From contig NZ_QXJC01000003.1 of assembly GCF_003570885.1 (NCBI RefSeq), positions 558,001 to 622,000 of the forward strand: DNA of 64,000 nucleotides, read 5' to 3'. The position numbers and the translations under genes were made by a program. Under the pieces are notes generated by a model. It did not search any database and was not told where the DNA came from. It saw nothing but the letters and a program-made list of their open reading frames with translations. How positions within the stretch are numbered: position 1 is the first letter of the stretch; the number at the start of each line of letters is the position of its first letter. The DNA comes from Simplicispira hankyongi (GTDB lineage: Bacteria; Pseudomonadota; Gammaproteobacteria; Burkholderiales; Burkholderiaceae_C). Positions 37,722-46,063 of the stretch are shown in pieces.

Positions 37722-37728
37722 TCCCCCC

Positions 37729-38745
37729 GTGTCTTCGATCCACATCCCGAATGCTCCAGCCCCTGCCCCACTGGCAGCGCAACGCCCCTCTCCACTGGCC
37801 TTGGTGGCGGACGAATTGCGAAACGTCGATGCCGTTATCGCACAGCGACTGGAGTCTGGGGTTCCCCTGATAGGCCAGGTCTCGCGGTACATCATTGCGG
37901 CCGGTGGGAAAAGGCTGCGCCCCGCCCTGTTGCTGCTCATGTGCGGTGCGCTGGGCGTCGAAAATCGCGCGCGGTTCACGCTGGCAGCCGTGGTGGAGTT
38001 CATTCACACCGCCACCTTGTTGCACGACGATGTGGTGGATGAGTCCACATTGCGTCGCGGGAACGCCACAGCAAATGAAACCTTTGGTAACCCGGCAAGC
38101 GTGCTGGTGGGCGATTTTCTCTATTCCCGCGCCTTCCAGATGATGGTGGATGTGGGCGAGATGCGCGTCATGCAAATCCTGTCGGATGCCACCAACGTGA
38201 TTGCCGAGGGCGAGGTTTTGCAACTGATGAACATGCACGACGCCTCGCTGGACGAGGCAAGCTACCTGCATGTCATTCGCTCCAAGACAGCCAAGCTGTT
38301 CGAAGCAAGCGCGCGCCTGGCCGCTGTGTTGGCGAAATCAGAACCAGGAATTGAAGAGGCATGCGCAATTTACGGGCAAGCACTCGGCACGGCCTTCCAG
38401 ATTATTGACGATGTACTGGACTACGACGGCAATGCCTCGGAGATGGGCAAGAACCTGGGAGACGATCTGCGCGAAGGCAAGGCCACGCTCCCCCTCATTG
38501 CCGCAATGCAGCGCGCCAGCACAGCCGACAGCAGACTCATTCGCAGTGCCATCGAAACCGGCAATACCGATCAACTTGATGCCGTGGTGCGCATCGTCCG
38601 CGAAACGGGCGCACTAGACGTTGCGCGAGCCCTGGCGGCAGCGGAAGCAGAACGCGCAATGACGGCAATTGCCACCTTTGCGCGCAATGAGCACCAGGCC
38701 AGTTTGCTACAATTGGCGGCTCAGTTGCTCGGGCGCAGAATGTAA
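37729..38745 (+). CDS. ispB: Octaprenyl diphosphate synthase
   Basis: Builds the C40 side chain of ubiquinone-8 from IPP and FPP. The 338-residue protein has both Asp-rich motifs: LLHDDVVDES (near residue 99) and IIDDVLDYD (near 224), and GGKRLRP near 60. The start is a GTG at 37729 without a ribosome site; family homology begins about residue 26, so a GTG/TTG near 37801-37804 is an alternative. It supplies the ubi genes at 9-14 kb. Confidence 0.93.
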   Translation: MSSIHIPNAPAPAPLAAQRPSPLALVADELRNVDAVIAQRLESGVPLIGQVSRYIIAAGGKRLRPALLLLMCGALGVENRARFTLAAVVEFIHTATLLHDDVVDESTLRRGNATANETFGNPASVLVGDFLYSRAFQMMVDVGEMRVMQILSDATNVIAEGEVLQLMNMHDASLDEASYLHVIRSKTAKLFEASARLAAVLAKSEPGIEEACAIYGQALGTAFQIIDDVLDYDGNASEMGKNLGDDLREGKATLPLIAAMQRASTADSRLIRSAIETGNTDQLDAVVRIVRETGALDVARALAAAEAERAMTAIATFARNEHQASLLQLAAQLLGRRM

Positions 38746-38770
38746 ATAAGTGCCCGCTCACAACACACTT

Positions 38771-38847
38771 CGGGGTGTAGCTTAGCCTGGTAGAGCGCTA
38801 CGTTCGGGACGTAGAGGCCGGAGGTTCGAATCCTCTCACCCCGACCA
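38771..38847 (+). tRNA. tRNA-Pro (anticodon CGG)
   Basis: 77 nt with the acceptor stem CGGGGTG/CACCCCG, D-loop AGCCTGGTAG, an anticodon stem CTACG/CGTAG and a 7-nt loop TTCGGGA giving CGG, T-arm GGTTCGAATCC and an encoded CCA. Reads CCG codons. It follows ispB by 25 nt and is followed by a strong terminator. Confidence 0.97.
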
Positions 38848-38863
38848 CAATCTGGACCTGTAA

Positions 38864-38897
38864 AACGCCTTGGCACTTTTTGTGCCAAGGCGTTTTT
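38864..38897 (+). terminator. Rho-independent terminator after tRNA-Pro
   Basis: A 13-bp perfect stem AACGCCTTGGCAC/GTGCCAAGGCGTT with a 5-T loop and a T-run. Ends the ispB/tRNA transcript before the pil genes. Confidence 0.93.
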
Positions 38898-39008
38898 GCT
38901 TCTTAAATGGCTCCCGTTCAAATCAGCTGCAACGACTTCAATTTACAGCGCAACACTGATCGGCGATGATAGGATGATTGTCGAATTCTTACGAGGACCT
39001 CTGCCTCT

Positions 39009-40742
39009 ATGGCTGCTGTTGATATCGCTCAGAAAGATGCTTCTTCGATAGCCTTGCCCGGGCTGGGAAGGGCCTTGATTTCTGCAGGCAAGCTGACCCA
39101 AAAAACGGCTGAAGATATTGTGCGAAAAGCACAAGCTTCGCGTAACAGCTTTATCGCGGAAGTCACAGGCGCAGGAATCGTTTCGGCAAGCGACCTAGCA
39201 CACACGGTGTCGTCTATTTTTGGCGCCCCCCTCCTGGATCTCAACGCCATTGATCCGTTGCGCCTGCCCCGCGACTTGCTCGATGCCAAGATATGTCAAG
39301 CGTATCGGGTGCTGGTGCTGAGCAAGCGCAGCAATCGCTTGATTGTTGCCACCGCAGACCCCACTGATCAGGAAGCGGCAGAGAAGATCAAATTCACCAC
39401 CCAGATGGGGGTGGACTGGGTCATTGCAGAATACGACAAACTTGTTCGCCTGATTGATGCCAATACCAAAACGGCCAGTGAGGCAATCGATGCTTACGCA
39501 GGTGCGGGCGAATTCGAATTTGAAGAGGCCTCATCGGAAACTGAAGCCGATCCGGGCGATGCAGCGAACGACGTCGAGGATGCGCCCATTGTCAAATTTC
39601 TGCACAAAATGCTGCTTGACGCGTTCAATATGCGCGCCTCAGATTTGCACTTTGAGCCCTATGAGCACCATTACCGGGTGCGTTTTCGGGTAGATGGGGA
39701 ACTGAGGGAAATTGCCTCCCCCCCAATTGCCATCAAGGAGAAACTTGCATCGCGCATTAAAGTCATTTCACGGCTCGATATTTCGGAGAAGCGCGTACCG
39801 CAAGACGGGCGCATGAAACTCAAGGTTGGCCCGGATCGCGTTATCGATTTTCGCGTAAGCACGCTGCCAACACTGTTTGGGGAAAAGATCGTTATCCGTA
39901 TTTTGGACCCGAGCAGCGCCAAAATGGGAATTGAAGCCTTGGGTTATGAACCGGAGGAAAAAGAGCGTCTTCTCAAGGCCATTGAGCGGCCTTACGGGAT
40001 GATTCTCGTCACCGGCCCAACAGGTTCCGGAAAAACGGTGTCGCTCTACACCTGCTTGAACCTCCTGAACAAGCCTGGTGTGAATATTGCAACAGCTGAA
40101 GATCCATCTGAAATTAATTTGCCGGGAGTGAACCAGGTCAACGTTAACGAAAGGGCTGGATTAACGTTTGCTGTTGCACTCAAGGCTTTCCTCCGTCAGG
40201 ATCCAGACATTATTATGGTCGGTGAAATTCGCGATCTGGAGACTGCGGATATTTCGATCAAGGCCGCCCAAACCGGTCACTTGGTGCTTTCGACCCTGCA
40301 CACCAACGATGCGCCGACGACACTGACACGCATGCGCAACATGGGTATCGCGCCGTTCAATATTGCGTCTAGCGTGATTCTCATCACGGCGCAACGTTTA
40401 GCAAGACGGCTTTGCCCACTGTGCAAAGAGCCGGCAGATATCCCGCACGAGGCGTTGATTGATGCGGGCTATGCCGAGGAGACTATTGATGGCTCCTGGG
40501 TCCCTTATAAACCTGTTGGGTGCTCGGCCTGTAACAACGGCTACAAGGGTCGGGTTGGTATTTACCAAGTCATGCCCGTGTCCGAAGAGATTCAGCGCAT
40601 TATTCTGCGGGATGGCAGCGCATTGGAAATTGCCGCACAAGCCAAAGCTGAAGGTGTGCGCTCCCTACGCGAATCCGGGCTCCACAAAGCCAAGTTGGGC
40701 CTGACTTCCCTCGAAGAAGTGCTGGCAGTCACCAACCTCTAA
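39009..40742 (+). CDS. pilB: Type IV pilus assembly ATPase PilB
   Basis: The hexameric ATPase that drives pilus extension, bound to the inner face of the cytoplasmic membrane. The 577-residue protein has an N-terminal GspE/MshEN-like domain (residues about 15-150) and the ATPase core: Walker A GPTGSGKTVSLY near 340, an Asp box (TAEDPSEINLPG), Walker B PDIIMVGEIRD near 400, a His box (LSTLHTNDAPTT), and the zinc tetracysteine CPLCK plus CSAC. The start codon follows a weak ribosome site, GAGGA. First gene of pilBCD. Confidence 0.96.
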   Translation: MAAVDIAQKDASSIALPGLGRALISAGKLTQKTAEDIVRKAQASRNSFIAEVTGAGIVSASDLAHTVSSIFGAPLLDLNAIDPLRLPRDLLDAKICQAYRVLVLSKRSNRLIVATADPTDQEAAEKIKFTTQMGVDWVIAEYDKLVRLIDANTKTASEAIDAYAGAGEFEFEEASSETEADPGDAANDVEDAPIVKFLHKMLLDAFNMRASDLHFEPYEHHYRVRFRVDGELREIASPPIAIKEKLASRIKVISRLDISEKRVPQDGRMKLKVGPDRVIDFRVSTLPTLFGEKIVIRILDPSSAKMGIEALGYEPEEKERLLKAIERPYGMILVTGPTGSGKTVSLYTCLNLLNKPGVNIATAEDPSEINLPGVNQVNVNERAGLTFAVALKAFLRQDPDIIMVGEIRDLETADISIKAAQTGHLVLSTLHTNDAPTTLTRMRNMGIAPFNIASSVILITAQRLARRLCPLCKEPADIPHEALIDAGYAEETIDGSWVPYKPVGCSACNNGYKGRVGIYQVMPVSEEIQRIILRDGSALEIAAQAKAEGVRSLRESGLHKAKLGLTSLEEVLAVTNL

Positions 40743-40767
40743 TACCACGCAAACACTAGGGACCGCA

Positions 40768-41988
40768 ATGGCGACTGCAGCATCTGCCCAAGGGGCCAAG
40801 GACTACGTCTACGAATGGGAAGGCAAGGATCGCAACGGCAAAATCGTCCGTGGCGAGATTCGAGCCTTGGGCGAAAACCAGGTTCAGGCGACCTTGCGAC
40901 GTCAAGGCGTTCTCCCCGTCAAAATCAAGAAGCGCAAGATGCGCTCGGGGAAAAAGATCAAGCCCAAAGATATTGCGTTGTTCACTCGCCAAATGGCGAC
41001 GATGATGAAGGCTGGCGTCCCTCTGCTGCAAGCCTTTGACATTGTGGGCCGTGGCAACGCCAATGTCAGCGTGGGAAAATTGCTCAACGATATTCGCAGC
41101 GATGTAGAAACCGGGACCTCGCTCAATGGTGCATTTCGCAAATACCCGATGTATTTTGATAGCCTCTACTGCAACTTGGTGGAGGCTGGCGAGGCCGCAG
41201 GTATTCTCGAAGCACTGCTCGATCGCCTTGCCATGTATATGGAAAAAACCGAGGCCATCAAATCGAAAATCCGATCGGCCTTGATGTACCCTATTTCTGT
41301 GGTGATCGTCGCTTTCGTGGTGGTGACGGTGATCATGATTTTTGTAATCCCGTCTTTCAAACAGGTTTTCACATCCTTTGGTGCAGATTTACCCGCCCCA
41401 ACTTTGTTTGTAATGGGAATTAGTGAGATTTTTGTAAAATGGTGGTGGCTGATCTTTGGCGTACTGGGAGGCGGTTTTTATTTTTTCATGCAGGCTTGGC
41501 GGCGCAGTGAAAAGATGCAGATCTTCATGGATCGCGCCCTGCTGAAGATCCCGATCTTTGGTGTTCTGATTGACAAATCTGCGGTAGCACGCTGGACACG
41601 CACGCTCTCGACCATGTTTGCTGCAGGCGTTCCTCTGGTGGAAGCCTTGGACTCCGTCGGAGGCGCTGCGGGGAATGCGGTGTATGCGTTGGCAACCAAC
41701 AAAATCCAGCAGGAGGTCTCCACCGGCACCAGCCTGACCGCTGCCATGACGAACGCCAATGTTTTTCCCTCCATGGTGCTGCAGATGTGTGCCATTGGTG
41801 AGGAATCGGGTTCCATCGACCACATGCTTGGCAAGGCGGCCGACTTCTATGAGGCAGAGGTCGACGACATGGTGGCCGGCCTCTCCAGCCTGATGGAGCC
41901 CATCATCATCGTGGTGCTGGGTTCCCTCATCGGTGGCATCGTGGTGTCGATGTACCTGCCCATCTTCAAACTGGGCCAGGTCATTTGA
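40768..41988 (+). CDS. pilC: Type IV pilus inner-membrane platform protein PilC
   Basis: Polytopic platform protein that couples PilB to the pilus. The 406-residue protein has two repeated T2SF domains with FTRQMATMMKAGVPLLQAFDIV near residue 75 and a second AVARWTRTLSTMFAAGVPLVEALDSV near 275, and transmembrane segments around 175-200, 215-240 and 375-400. The start at 40768 (MATAASAQGAKDYVYEWEG) fits the family. Overlaps the pilD start by 1 nt. Confidence 0.96.
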   Translation: MATAASAQGAKDYVYEWEGKDRNGKIVRGEIRALGENQVQATLRRQGVLPVKIKKRKMRSGKKIKPKDIALFTRQMATMMKAGVPLLQAFDIVGRGNANVSVGKLLNDIRSDVETGTSLNGAFRKYPMYFDSLYCNLVEAGEAAGILEALLDRLAMYMEKTEAIKSKIRSALMYPISVVIVAFVVVTVIMIFVIPSFKQVFTSFGADLPAPTLFVMGISEIFVKWWWLIFGVLGGGFYFFMQAWRRSEKMQIFMDRALLKIPIFGVLIDKSAVARWTRTLSTMFAAGVPLVEALDSVGGAAGNAVYALATNKIQQEVSTGTSLTAAMTNANVFPSMVLQMCAIGEESGSIDHMLGKAADFYEAEVDDMVAGLSSLMEPIIIVVLGSLIGGIVVSMYLPIFKLGQVI

Positions 41989-42863
41989 TGCCGCCTGAGG
42001 TCTGGTGGGGCGCCAGCATTGCAGGCGTTCTGGGCTTGTTGATTGGCAGCTTTCTCAATGTGGTGATCTACCGATTGCCCCGCATGCTGGAGCGCCAATG
42101 GGAGCAGGAGGTGGCCGAATATGCCACCCGCGCCGTGCCGGAGGGAGCCGCTGCACAGGCGCCGTCTGAGCCCTTCAATCTGATGCTGCCACGCTCGCAC
42201 TGCCAAGCGTGCTCCCACCAGTTGCGTTGGTACGAGAACATTCCGGTGCTCAGCTATGTGGCACTGCGCGGAAAGTGCTCGTCGTGCGGCGCCTCCATCA
42301 GCATGCGCTACCCTTTGGTGGAGTTGCTGGTTGGGAGCTTATTTTTCTATTGCGGGGAGCGCTTTGGCCTCAGCGCCAGCGGTATGGCATGGGCGTTTTT
42401 CTGCGCCATGTTGGTGACCATGGCGTTTATTGACTGGGACACTACCTTGCTTCCCGACGCCCTGACACTGCCGCTTCTGTGGGCGGGGCTGCTCGCATCG
42501 GCAGCTGGCTGGATTGAGGTTTCACTGCAGCATTCCGTGGTGGGCGCCGCCGCCGGTTATCTCTCGCTGTGGCTGGTCTACTGGGCCTTCAAGCTGGCAA
42601 CGGGCAAGGAAGGGATGGGCTATGGGGACTTCAAGCTCTTTGCCGCTCTGGGCGCCTGGTTTGGCTGGCCGGCGCTAGTGCCCTTGATCTTGATGGCCTC
42701 GGTGGTGGGTGCCTGCGTGGGTATCGCCATGAAGTTTGCCAGCCGTCTGCGCGCGGGCGGCTACGTGCCGTTCGGGCCATTCCTGGTAGGCGCAGGACTT
42801 GCTGCCTTGTTCTTAGGCCCAGACACCGTGCAACGGGCGATTTTGGGCGCCTTGAGCCCGTGA
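41988..42863 (+). CDS. pilD: Prepilin leader peptidase/N-methyltransferase PilD
   Basis: Bifunctional membrane enzyme that cleaves and N-methylates type IV prepilins. The 291-residue protein has the cytoplasmic four-Cys zinc motif (CQACSHQLRWYENIP, then KCSSCG near residue 95-103) and the two aspartates of the aspartyl protease site (FIDWDTTLLPD near 150 and GYGDFKLFAALGAW near 208). The ATG at 41988 overlaps the pilC stop (TGATG). The stop overlaps the coaE start by 4 nt. Confidence 0.95.
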   Translation: MPPEVWWGASIAGVLGLLIGSFLNVVIYRLPRMLERQWEQEVAEYATRAVPEGAAAQAPSEPFNLMLPRSHCQACSHQLRWYENIPVLSYVALRGKCSSCGASISMRYPLVELLVGSLFFYCGERFGLSASGMAWAFFCAMLVTMAFIDWDTTLLPDALTLPLLWAGLLASAAGWIEVSLQHSVVGAAAGYLSLWLVYWAFKLATGKEGMGYGDFKLFAALGAWFGWPALVPLILMASVVGACVGIAMKFASRLRAGGYVPFGPFLVGAGLAALFLGPDTVQRAILGALSP

Positions 42864-43480
42864 ATCAGCGCCGGGCATCTGCACCGCGCATTGGTCTGAC
42901 AGGGGGCATTGGCAGCGGTAAAAGTACGGTGGCGGCATTGCTCGCCAGCGCTGGTGCAGCAATTCTGGACGCCGATGCCCTTTCCCGCGAAAGCACTGCC
43001 AGCGGCGGCGCAGCGATTCCCCTCATTGCCGAAGCTTTCGGCCCAGAATTTCTGGATGGCGATGGCGCCTTAGACCGCGCCCGCATGCGCAGCCTGGTGT
43101 TTGCCGACCCATCGGCGCGCGCGCGCCTGGAGGCCATCGTGCATCCCCTCGTGCTGCGCGGCATTGCCGAGCGTACCGACACCGCGCTGCAGGCGGGTGC
43201 TCGACTATTGGTACTTGACATTCCCTTGCTGGTCGAATCAGGGCACTGGGCCCCGGCACTGGACGCGGTACTGGTGGTGGACTGCCGTACCGAGACCCAG
43301 ATAGAGCGCGTCATGCGGCGCAGTGGCATGCCGCGCGCGCAAGTGCAAAGTATTTTGGACACGCAAGCCAGCCGCGCCCAGAGGCGCGCCGTGGCCGATG
43401 CAGTGCTTTTCAACGATTGCATCTCCTTGGCAGCGCTTGACGACGCGGTCCGCACGTTCGCACGGGGGTTCGGGCTATGA
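42860..43480 (+). CDS. coaE: Dephospho-CoA kinase
   Basis: Last step of CoA synthesis: phosphorylates dephospho-CoA with ATP. The 206-residue protein has the P-loop GLTGGIGSGKSTVA near residue 12. The start is a GTG at 42860 (MNQRRASAPRIG), which overlaps the pilD stop by 4 nt (GTGA). Placed between pilD and zapD, the order usual in gamma- and betaproteobacteria. Confidence 0.95.
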   Translation: MNQRRASAPRIGLTGGIGSGKSTVAALLASAGAAILDADALSRESTASGGAAIPLIAEAFGPEFLDGDGALDRARMRSLVFADPSARARLEAIVHPLVLRGIAERTDTALQAGARLLVLDIPLLVESGHWAPALDAVLVVDCRTETQIERVMRRSGMPRAQVQSILDTQASRAQRRAVADAVLFNDCISLAALDDAVRTFARGFGL

Positions 43481-43527
43481 TTCCCAATGCGTTCTCCCTC
43501 CAACGCAACCTTTAGAAAACCGGCCGC

Positions 43528-44283
43528 GTGATCCTGTACGAATACCCCTTTAACGAGCGCATCCGCACGTATCTGCGGCTTGAGCATCTGTTTCGCCGCC
43601 TGGGCGTACTGATTGCCCGCGAGCATCCGCTGGACCACCATTTCGCCCTGACGACGATCTTCGAAGTCATGGATGTCGCGGCCCGGGCCGACTTGAAGTC
43701 CGACGTCATGAAGGACCTTGAAAAGCAAAAGCACCAGCTCGACGGCTACCGGGGCAACCCTTCCATCTCTCTGGATGCACTCGACAGCGTGGTGCGCCAG
43801 CTCGACGGCTGCTTTTCCGCGCTCAATGCGCAATCCGGCAAGGCGGGCCAGTCGCTCACCGAAAACGAGTGGCTCATGGCCATCCGAAGCCGCGTCGGCA
43901 TTCCCGGCGGCACCTGCGGTTTTGACCTGCCCGCGTACGCCGCCTGGCAGCACCGCCCTGCCGCAGAGCGCCAGCAGGCGCTGGCCGAGTGGGCGCACAC
44001 GCTGGCCCCGCTGGCCGAGGCGGTGTTTTTGCTGCTCAAGCTGCTGCGCGACTCCGGCGTGCCGCAAAAGATGGTCGCCGAACGCGGGCAGTTGCAGCAA
44101 ACGCTGCCGCAAGGGCGCACTTTTCAGCTCCTGCGGCTGCGCATTGACCCAGCGCTGGAAGTGGTGCCCGAAATCAGCGGCAATCGGCTGATGGTGTCGG
44201 TGCGTTTGATGCACGAACAACCCGGCGAGCACGCCACGGCCAGTACACAGGACGTCAGCTTTGAGCTGACACTGTGCGCCTGA
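43528..44283 (+). CDS. zapD: Cell division protein ZapD
   Basis: ZapD cross-links FtsZ filaments at the division site. The 251-residue protein starts ILYEYPFNERIRTYLRLEHLF, then GNPSISLDALDSVVRQL, as in the family (DUF1342), with no transmembrane segment. The start is GTG at 43528. Between coaE and yacG, the standard neighbourhood. Confidence 0.94.
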   Translation: MILYEYPFNERIRTYLRLEHLFRRLGVLIAREHPLDHHFALTTIFEVMDVAARADLKSDVMKDLEKQKHQLDGYRGNPSISLDALDSVVRQLDGCFSALNAQSGKAGQSLTENEWLMAIRSRVGIPGGTCGFDLPAYAAWQHRPAAERQQALAEWAHTLAPLAEAVFLLLKLLRDSGVPQKMVAERGQLQQTLPQGRTFQLLRLRIDPALEVVPEISGNRLMVSVRLMHEQPGEHATASTQDVSFELTLCA

Positions 44284-44301
44284 GCACCGGAAAGACGCAG
44301 C

Positions 44302-44517
44302 ATGGCGCAGCCTCCTGACCTTAAAGCCCGCCAGGTCGTCTGCCCGGCCTGCGGCGGCCCAAGCCTCTACAGCAGCGCCAACCCTTGGCGGCCGTTCTGC
44401 TGTGAGCGCTGCAAGCAGCAGGATCTGGGGGCTTGGGCGAACGAGGAATTTCGCATGCCGACGGAGGCGCCACCCGACGATGCGCCGTACGGCGATCCCC
44501 GCACAAAAAATGAATGA
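44302..44517 (+). CDS. yacG: DNA gyrase inhibitor YacG
   Basis: A 71-residue zinc protein known to bind and inhibit DNA gyrase. Zinc motif: CPACGG near residue 14 and CCERCK near 33, then DLGAWANEEFRMP, the family hallmark. Its stop (TGA at 44515-44517) lies in the left flank of repeat copy H. Closely follows zapD (18 nt). Confidence 0.93.
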   Translation: MAQPPDLKARQVVCPACGGPSLYSSANPWRPFCCERCKQQDLGAWANEEFRMPTEAPPDDAPYGDPRTKNE

Positions 44518-44528
44518 AATAGGGCTCT

Positions 44529-44570
44529 AGCGCAATACCATCAAGCGCTGACAGCTATTTATTTCGTAGT
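44529..44570 (+). repeat. 42-nt double-hairpin repeat, copy H, between convergent genes
   Basis: AGCGCAA/AAGCGCT with loop taccatc, linker gaca, GCTAT/GTAGT with 7-nt loop. It lies between yacG (+) and the MutT-like gene (-). The minus-strand stop (CTA at 44555-44557 on the plus strand) is in its second stem and its loop encodes the last codons (NK) of that protein. Confidence 0.88.
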
Positions 44571-45013
44571 ATTTCGGGGTCAAACGCCAAGCCGCGCTCC
44601 TGCGCCAGCCATTCAAGCACCGGCAAGGCGCCCGGCAGCACGGGCCGCACCGTGACAGGCCAGTGCTGCCAGCACATCTGCTGGGCCTCGCGCATCTCGA
44701 ACGCGCCGCTCCACTCGGTCACCCGGCACCAATGCAGGCGCACCAAGGCGTGCGGGTAATCGTGCTCCGTCACCTTCCAGACCTGTGCCGGGCCAATGGT
44801 GATGCCGATTTCTTCCTGCAGCTCGCGCCGCAGCGCCTGCTCCACGCTCTCGCCCGCTTCGAGCTTGCCGCCAGGAAACTCCCAATAGCCGGCGTAGACC
44901 TTGCCCTCCGGGCGGCTGGTGAGCAGCAGCGCACCGTCGCCCCGGATCAAAATGCCAACGGCAACCTCCGTGTACGGACGCATCTCAGGTGGCTGCGGCC
45001 GCTGTTCACGCAT
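44555..45013 (-). CDS. MutT-like Nudix hydrolase
   Basis: A 152-residue Nudix protein with the box GGKLEAGESVEQALRRELQE then EIGI near residue 49-71. The overall form, EVAVGILIRGDGALLLTSRP then YAGYWEFPGGK, is that of 8-oxo-dGTP diphosphatase MutT, which clears oxidised dGTP from the nucleotide pool. Its last codons and stop come from repeat copy H. The start could be 45013 (MREQRPQ) or the later MRPYTEV. Placed convergent to yacG, as in related genomes. The exact substrate is inferred. Confidence 0.83.
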   Translation of the reverse strand: MREQRPQPPEMRPYTEVAVGILIRGDGALLLTSRPEGKVYAGYWEFPGGKLEAGESVEQALRRELQEEIGITIGPAQVWKVTEHDYPHALVRLHWCRVTEWSGAFEMREAQQMCWQHWPVTVRPVLPGALPVLEWLAQERGLAFDPEILRNK

Positions 45014-45050
45014 GGCGCACCTGCTTCGCTCGCAACTGGCGCGGCCCCGC

Positions 45051-45140
45051 CAGTGGACGCCGCGCAAGGGCCGCCCCGCTGCGCTGGCGTCGTCTCCCCT
45101 CCCGCAGGAGAGGGGGGAAGGCGCGAAGCGCCTCAGGGGG
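45051..45140 (-). repeat. GC-rich 3'-end repeat, copy L
   Basis: Reads on the minus strand CCCCCTGAGGCGCTTCGCGC, then a CCCCCCTCTCC/GGAGGGG stem, then GGGGCGGCCCTTGCGCGGCG. The DUF815 stop codon (TGA, plus-strand 45133-45135) is inside its first ten bases. It lies between the DUF815 and the MutT-like genes. Confidence 0.85.
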
Positions 45141-46011
45141 GCGTTGCATGCTTTCCTGCATAGTCACGGGCAAATTGATACGCCACACGCCCGCTGCGCG
45201 AGCCGCGCTCCAGCGCCCAGACCAGTGCCTCGGGCCGAGCCGCTTCAATCGCCGTGGTCGCTACACCGAACGAGGCCAGCCACTGCGCGGCAATTGCCAG
45301 GTACTCGTCCTGGCTGAACGGGTAAAAGCTGACCCACAAGCCAAAGCGCTCGGAGAGCGAAATTTTCTCTTCCACGCCTTCACCCGGATGCACTTCGCCG
45401 TCGTCGGTGTGCGTGTAGGTGAGGTTCTCGCGCATGTACTCGGGCAACAGGTGGCGGCGGTTGCTGGTGGCGTAAATCAGCACATTGGGCGTGGCAGCGG
45501 CCACCGAGCCGTCGAGGATGGATTTGAGCGCCTTGTAGCCCGGCTCACCGTCCTCGAAGCTCAGGTCGTCGCAGAAGACGATGAACTTCTCGGGCCGATC
45601 CGCGACCACTTCGATGATGTCCGGCAGATCGGTCAGATCGGCCTTGTCCACCTCGATCAGGCGCAGGCCGGCGCTGGCATAGGTGTTCAGGCAAGCCTTG
45701 ATGAGCGAGCTCTTGCCGGTTCCACGCGCGCCCGTGAGCAGCACATTGTTGGCCGGCTGGCCATGGACGAACTGCTCGGTGTTGCGCCGGATCTTTTCCT
45801 TCTGGCCATCAATTTCCTTGAGGTGGCCGAGTTCCATGGCAGCCACGTGGCGCACCGGTTCCAGCCGGCCATGGCCGCCGGCGCGCCTGCGGTAGCGCCA
45901 GGCGACGGCCTGCGACCAATCGGGCGCGGACAAAGCTTGCGGCAGGGCCAACTCGATGCGCGCCATGAGTTGTTCTGCGCGGGCAATCAACTGGTCAAAA
46001 TTATGGGTCAT
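45133..46011 (-). CDS. DUF815 family AAA+ ATPase
   Basis: A 292-residue ATPase of unknown partner. Walker A: TGARGTGKSSLIKAC near residue 95; Walker B-like FIVFCDDLSFEDG near 143; sensor region VLIYATSNRRHLLPEYM near 178. The ATG at 46011 has AGAGG 5 nt upstream, from repeat copy I. The last codons and stop are from the GC-rich repeat copy L. Placed before argJ and mutT-like genes, common in Burkholderiales. The function is not established. Confidence 0.88.
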   Translation of the reverse strand: MTHNFDQLIARAEQLMARIELALPQALSAPDWSQAVAWRYRRRAGGHGRLEPVRHVAAMELGHLKEIDGQKEKIRRNTEQFVHGQPANNVLLTGARGTGKSSLIKACLNTYASAGLRLIEVDKADLTDLPDIIEVVADRPEKFIVFCDDLSFEDGEPGYKALKSILDGSVAAATPNVLIYATSNRRHLLPEYMRENLTYTHTDDGEVHPGEGVEEKISLSERFGLWVSFYPFSQDEYLAIAAQWLASFGVATTAIEAARPEALVWALERGSRSGRVAYQFARDYAGKHATPP

Positions 46012-46021
46012 TTTGGCCTCT

Positions 46022-46063
46022 AGCGCTTATGGGTAAAGCGCTTACAGCTATTGAATCAAGAGC
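46022..46063 (+). repeat. 42-nt double-hairpin repeat, copy I, supplying the DUF815 gene's ribosome site
   Basis: AGCGCTT/AAGCGCT with loop atgggta, linker taca, GCTAT/AGAGC (one mismatch) with a 7-nt loop. On the minus strand the outer edge AGAGG is followed after 5 nt by the DUF815 ATG at 46011. The argJ stop (TGA, 46056-46058) is in its second loop. Confidence 0.9.
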
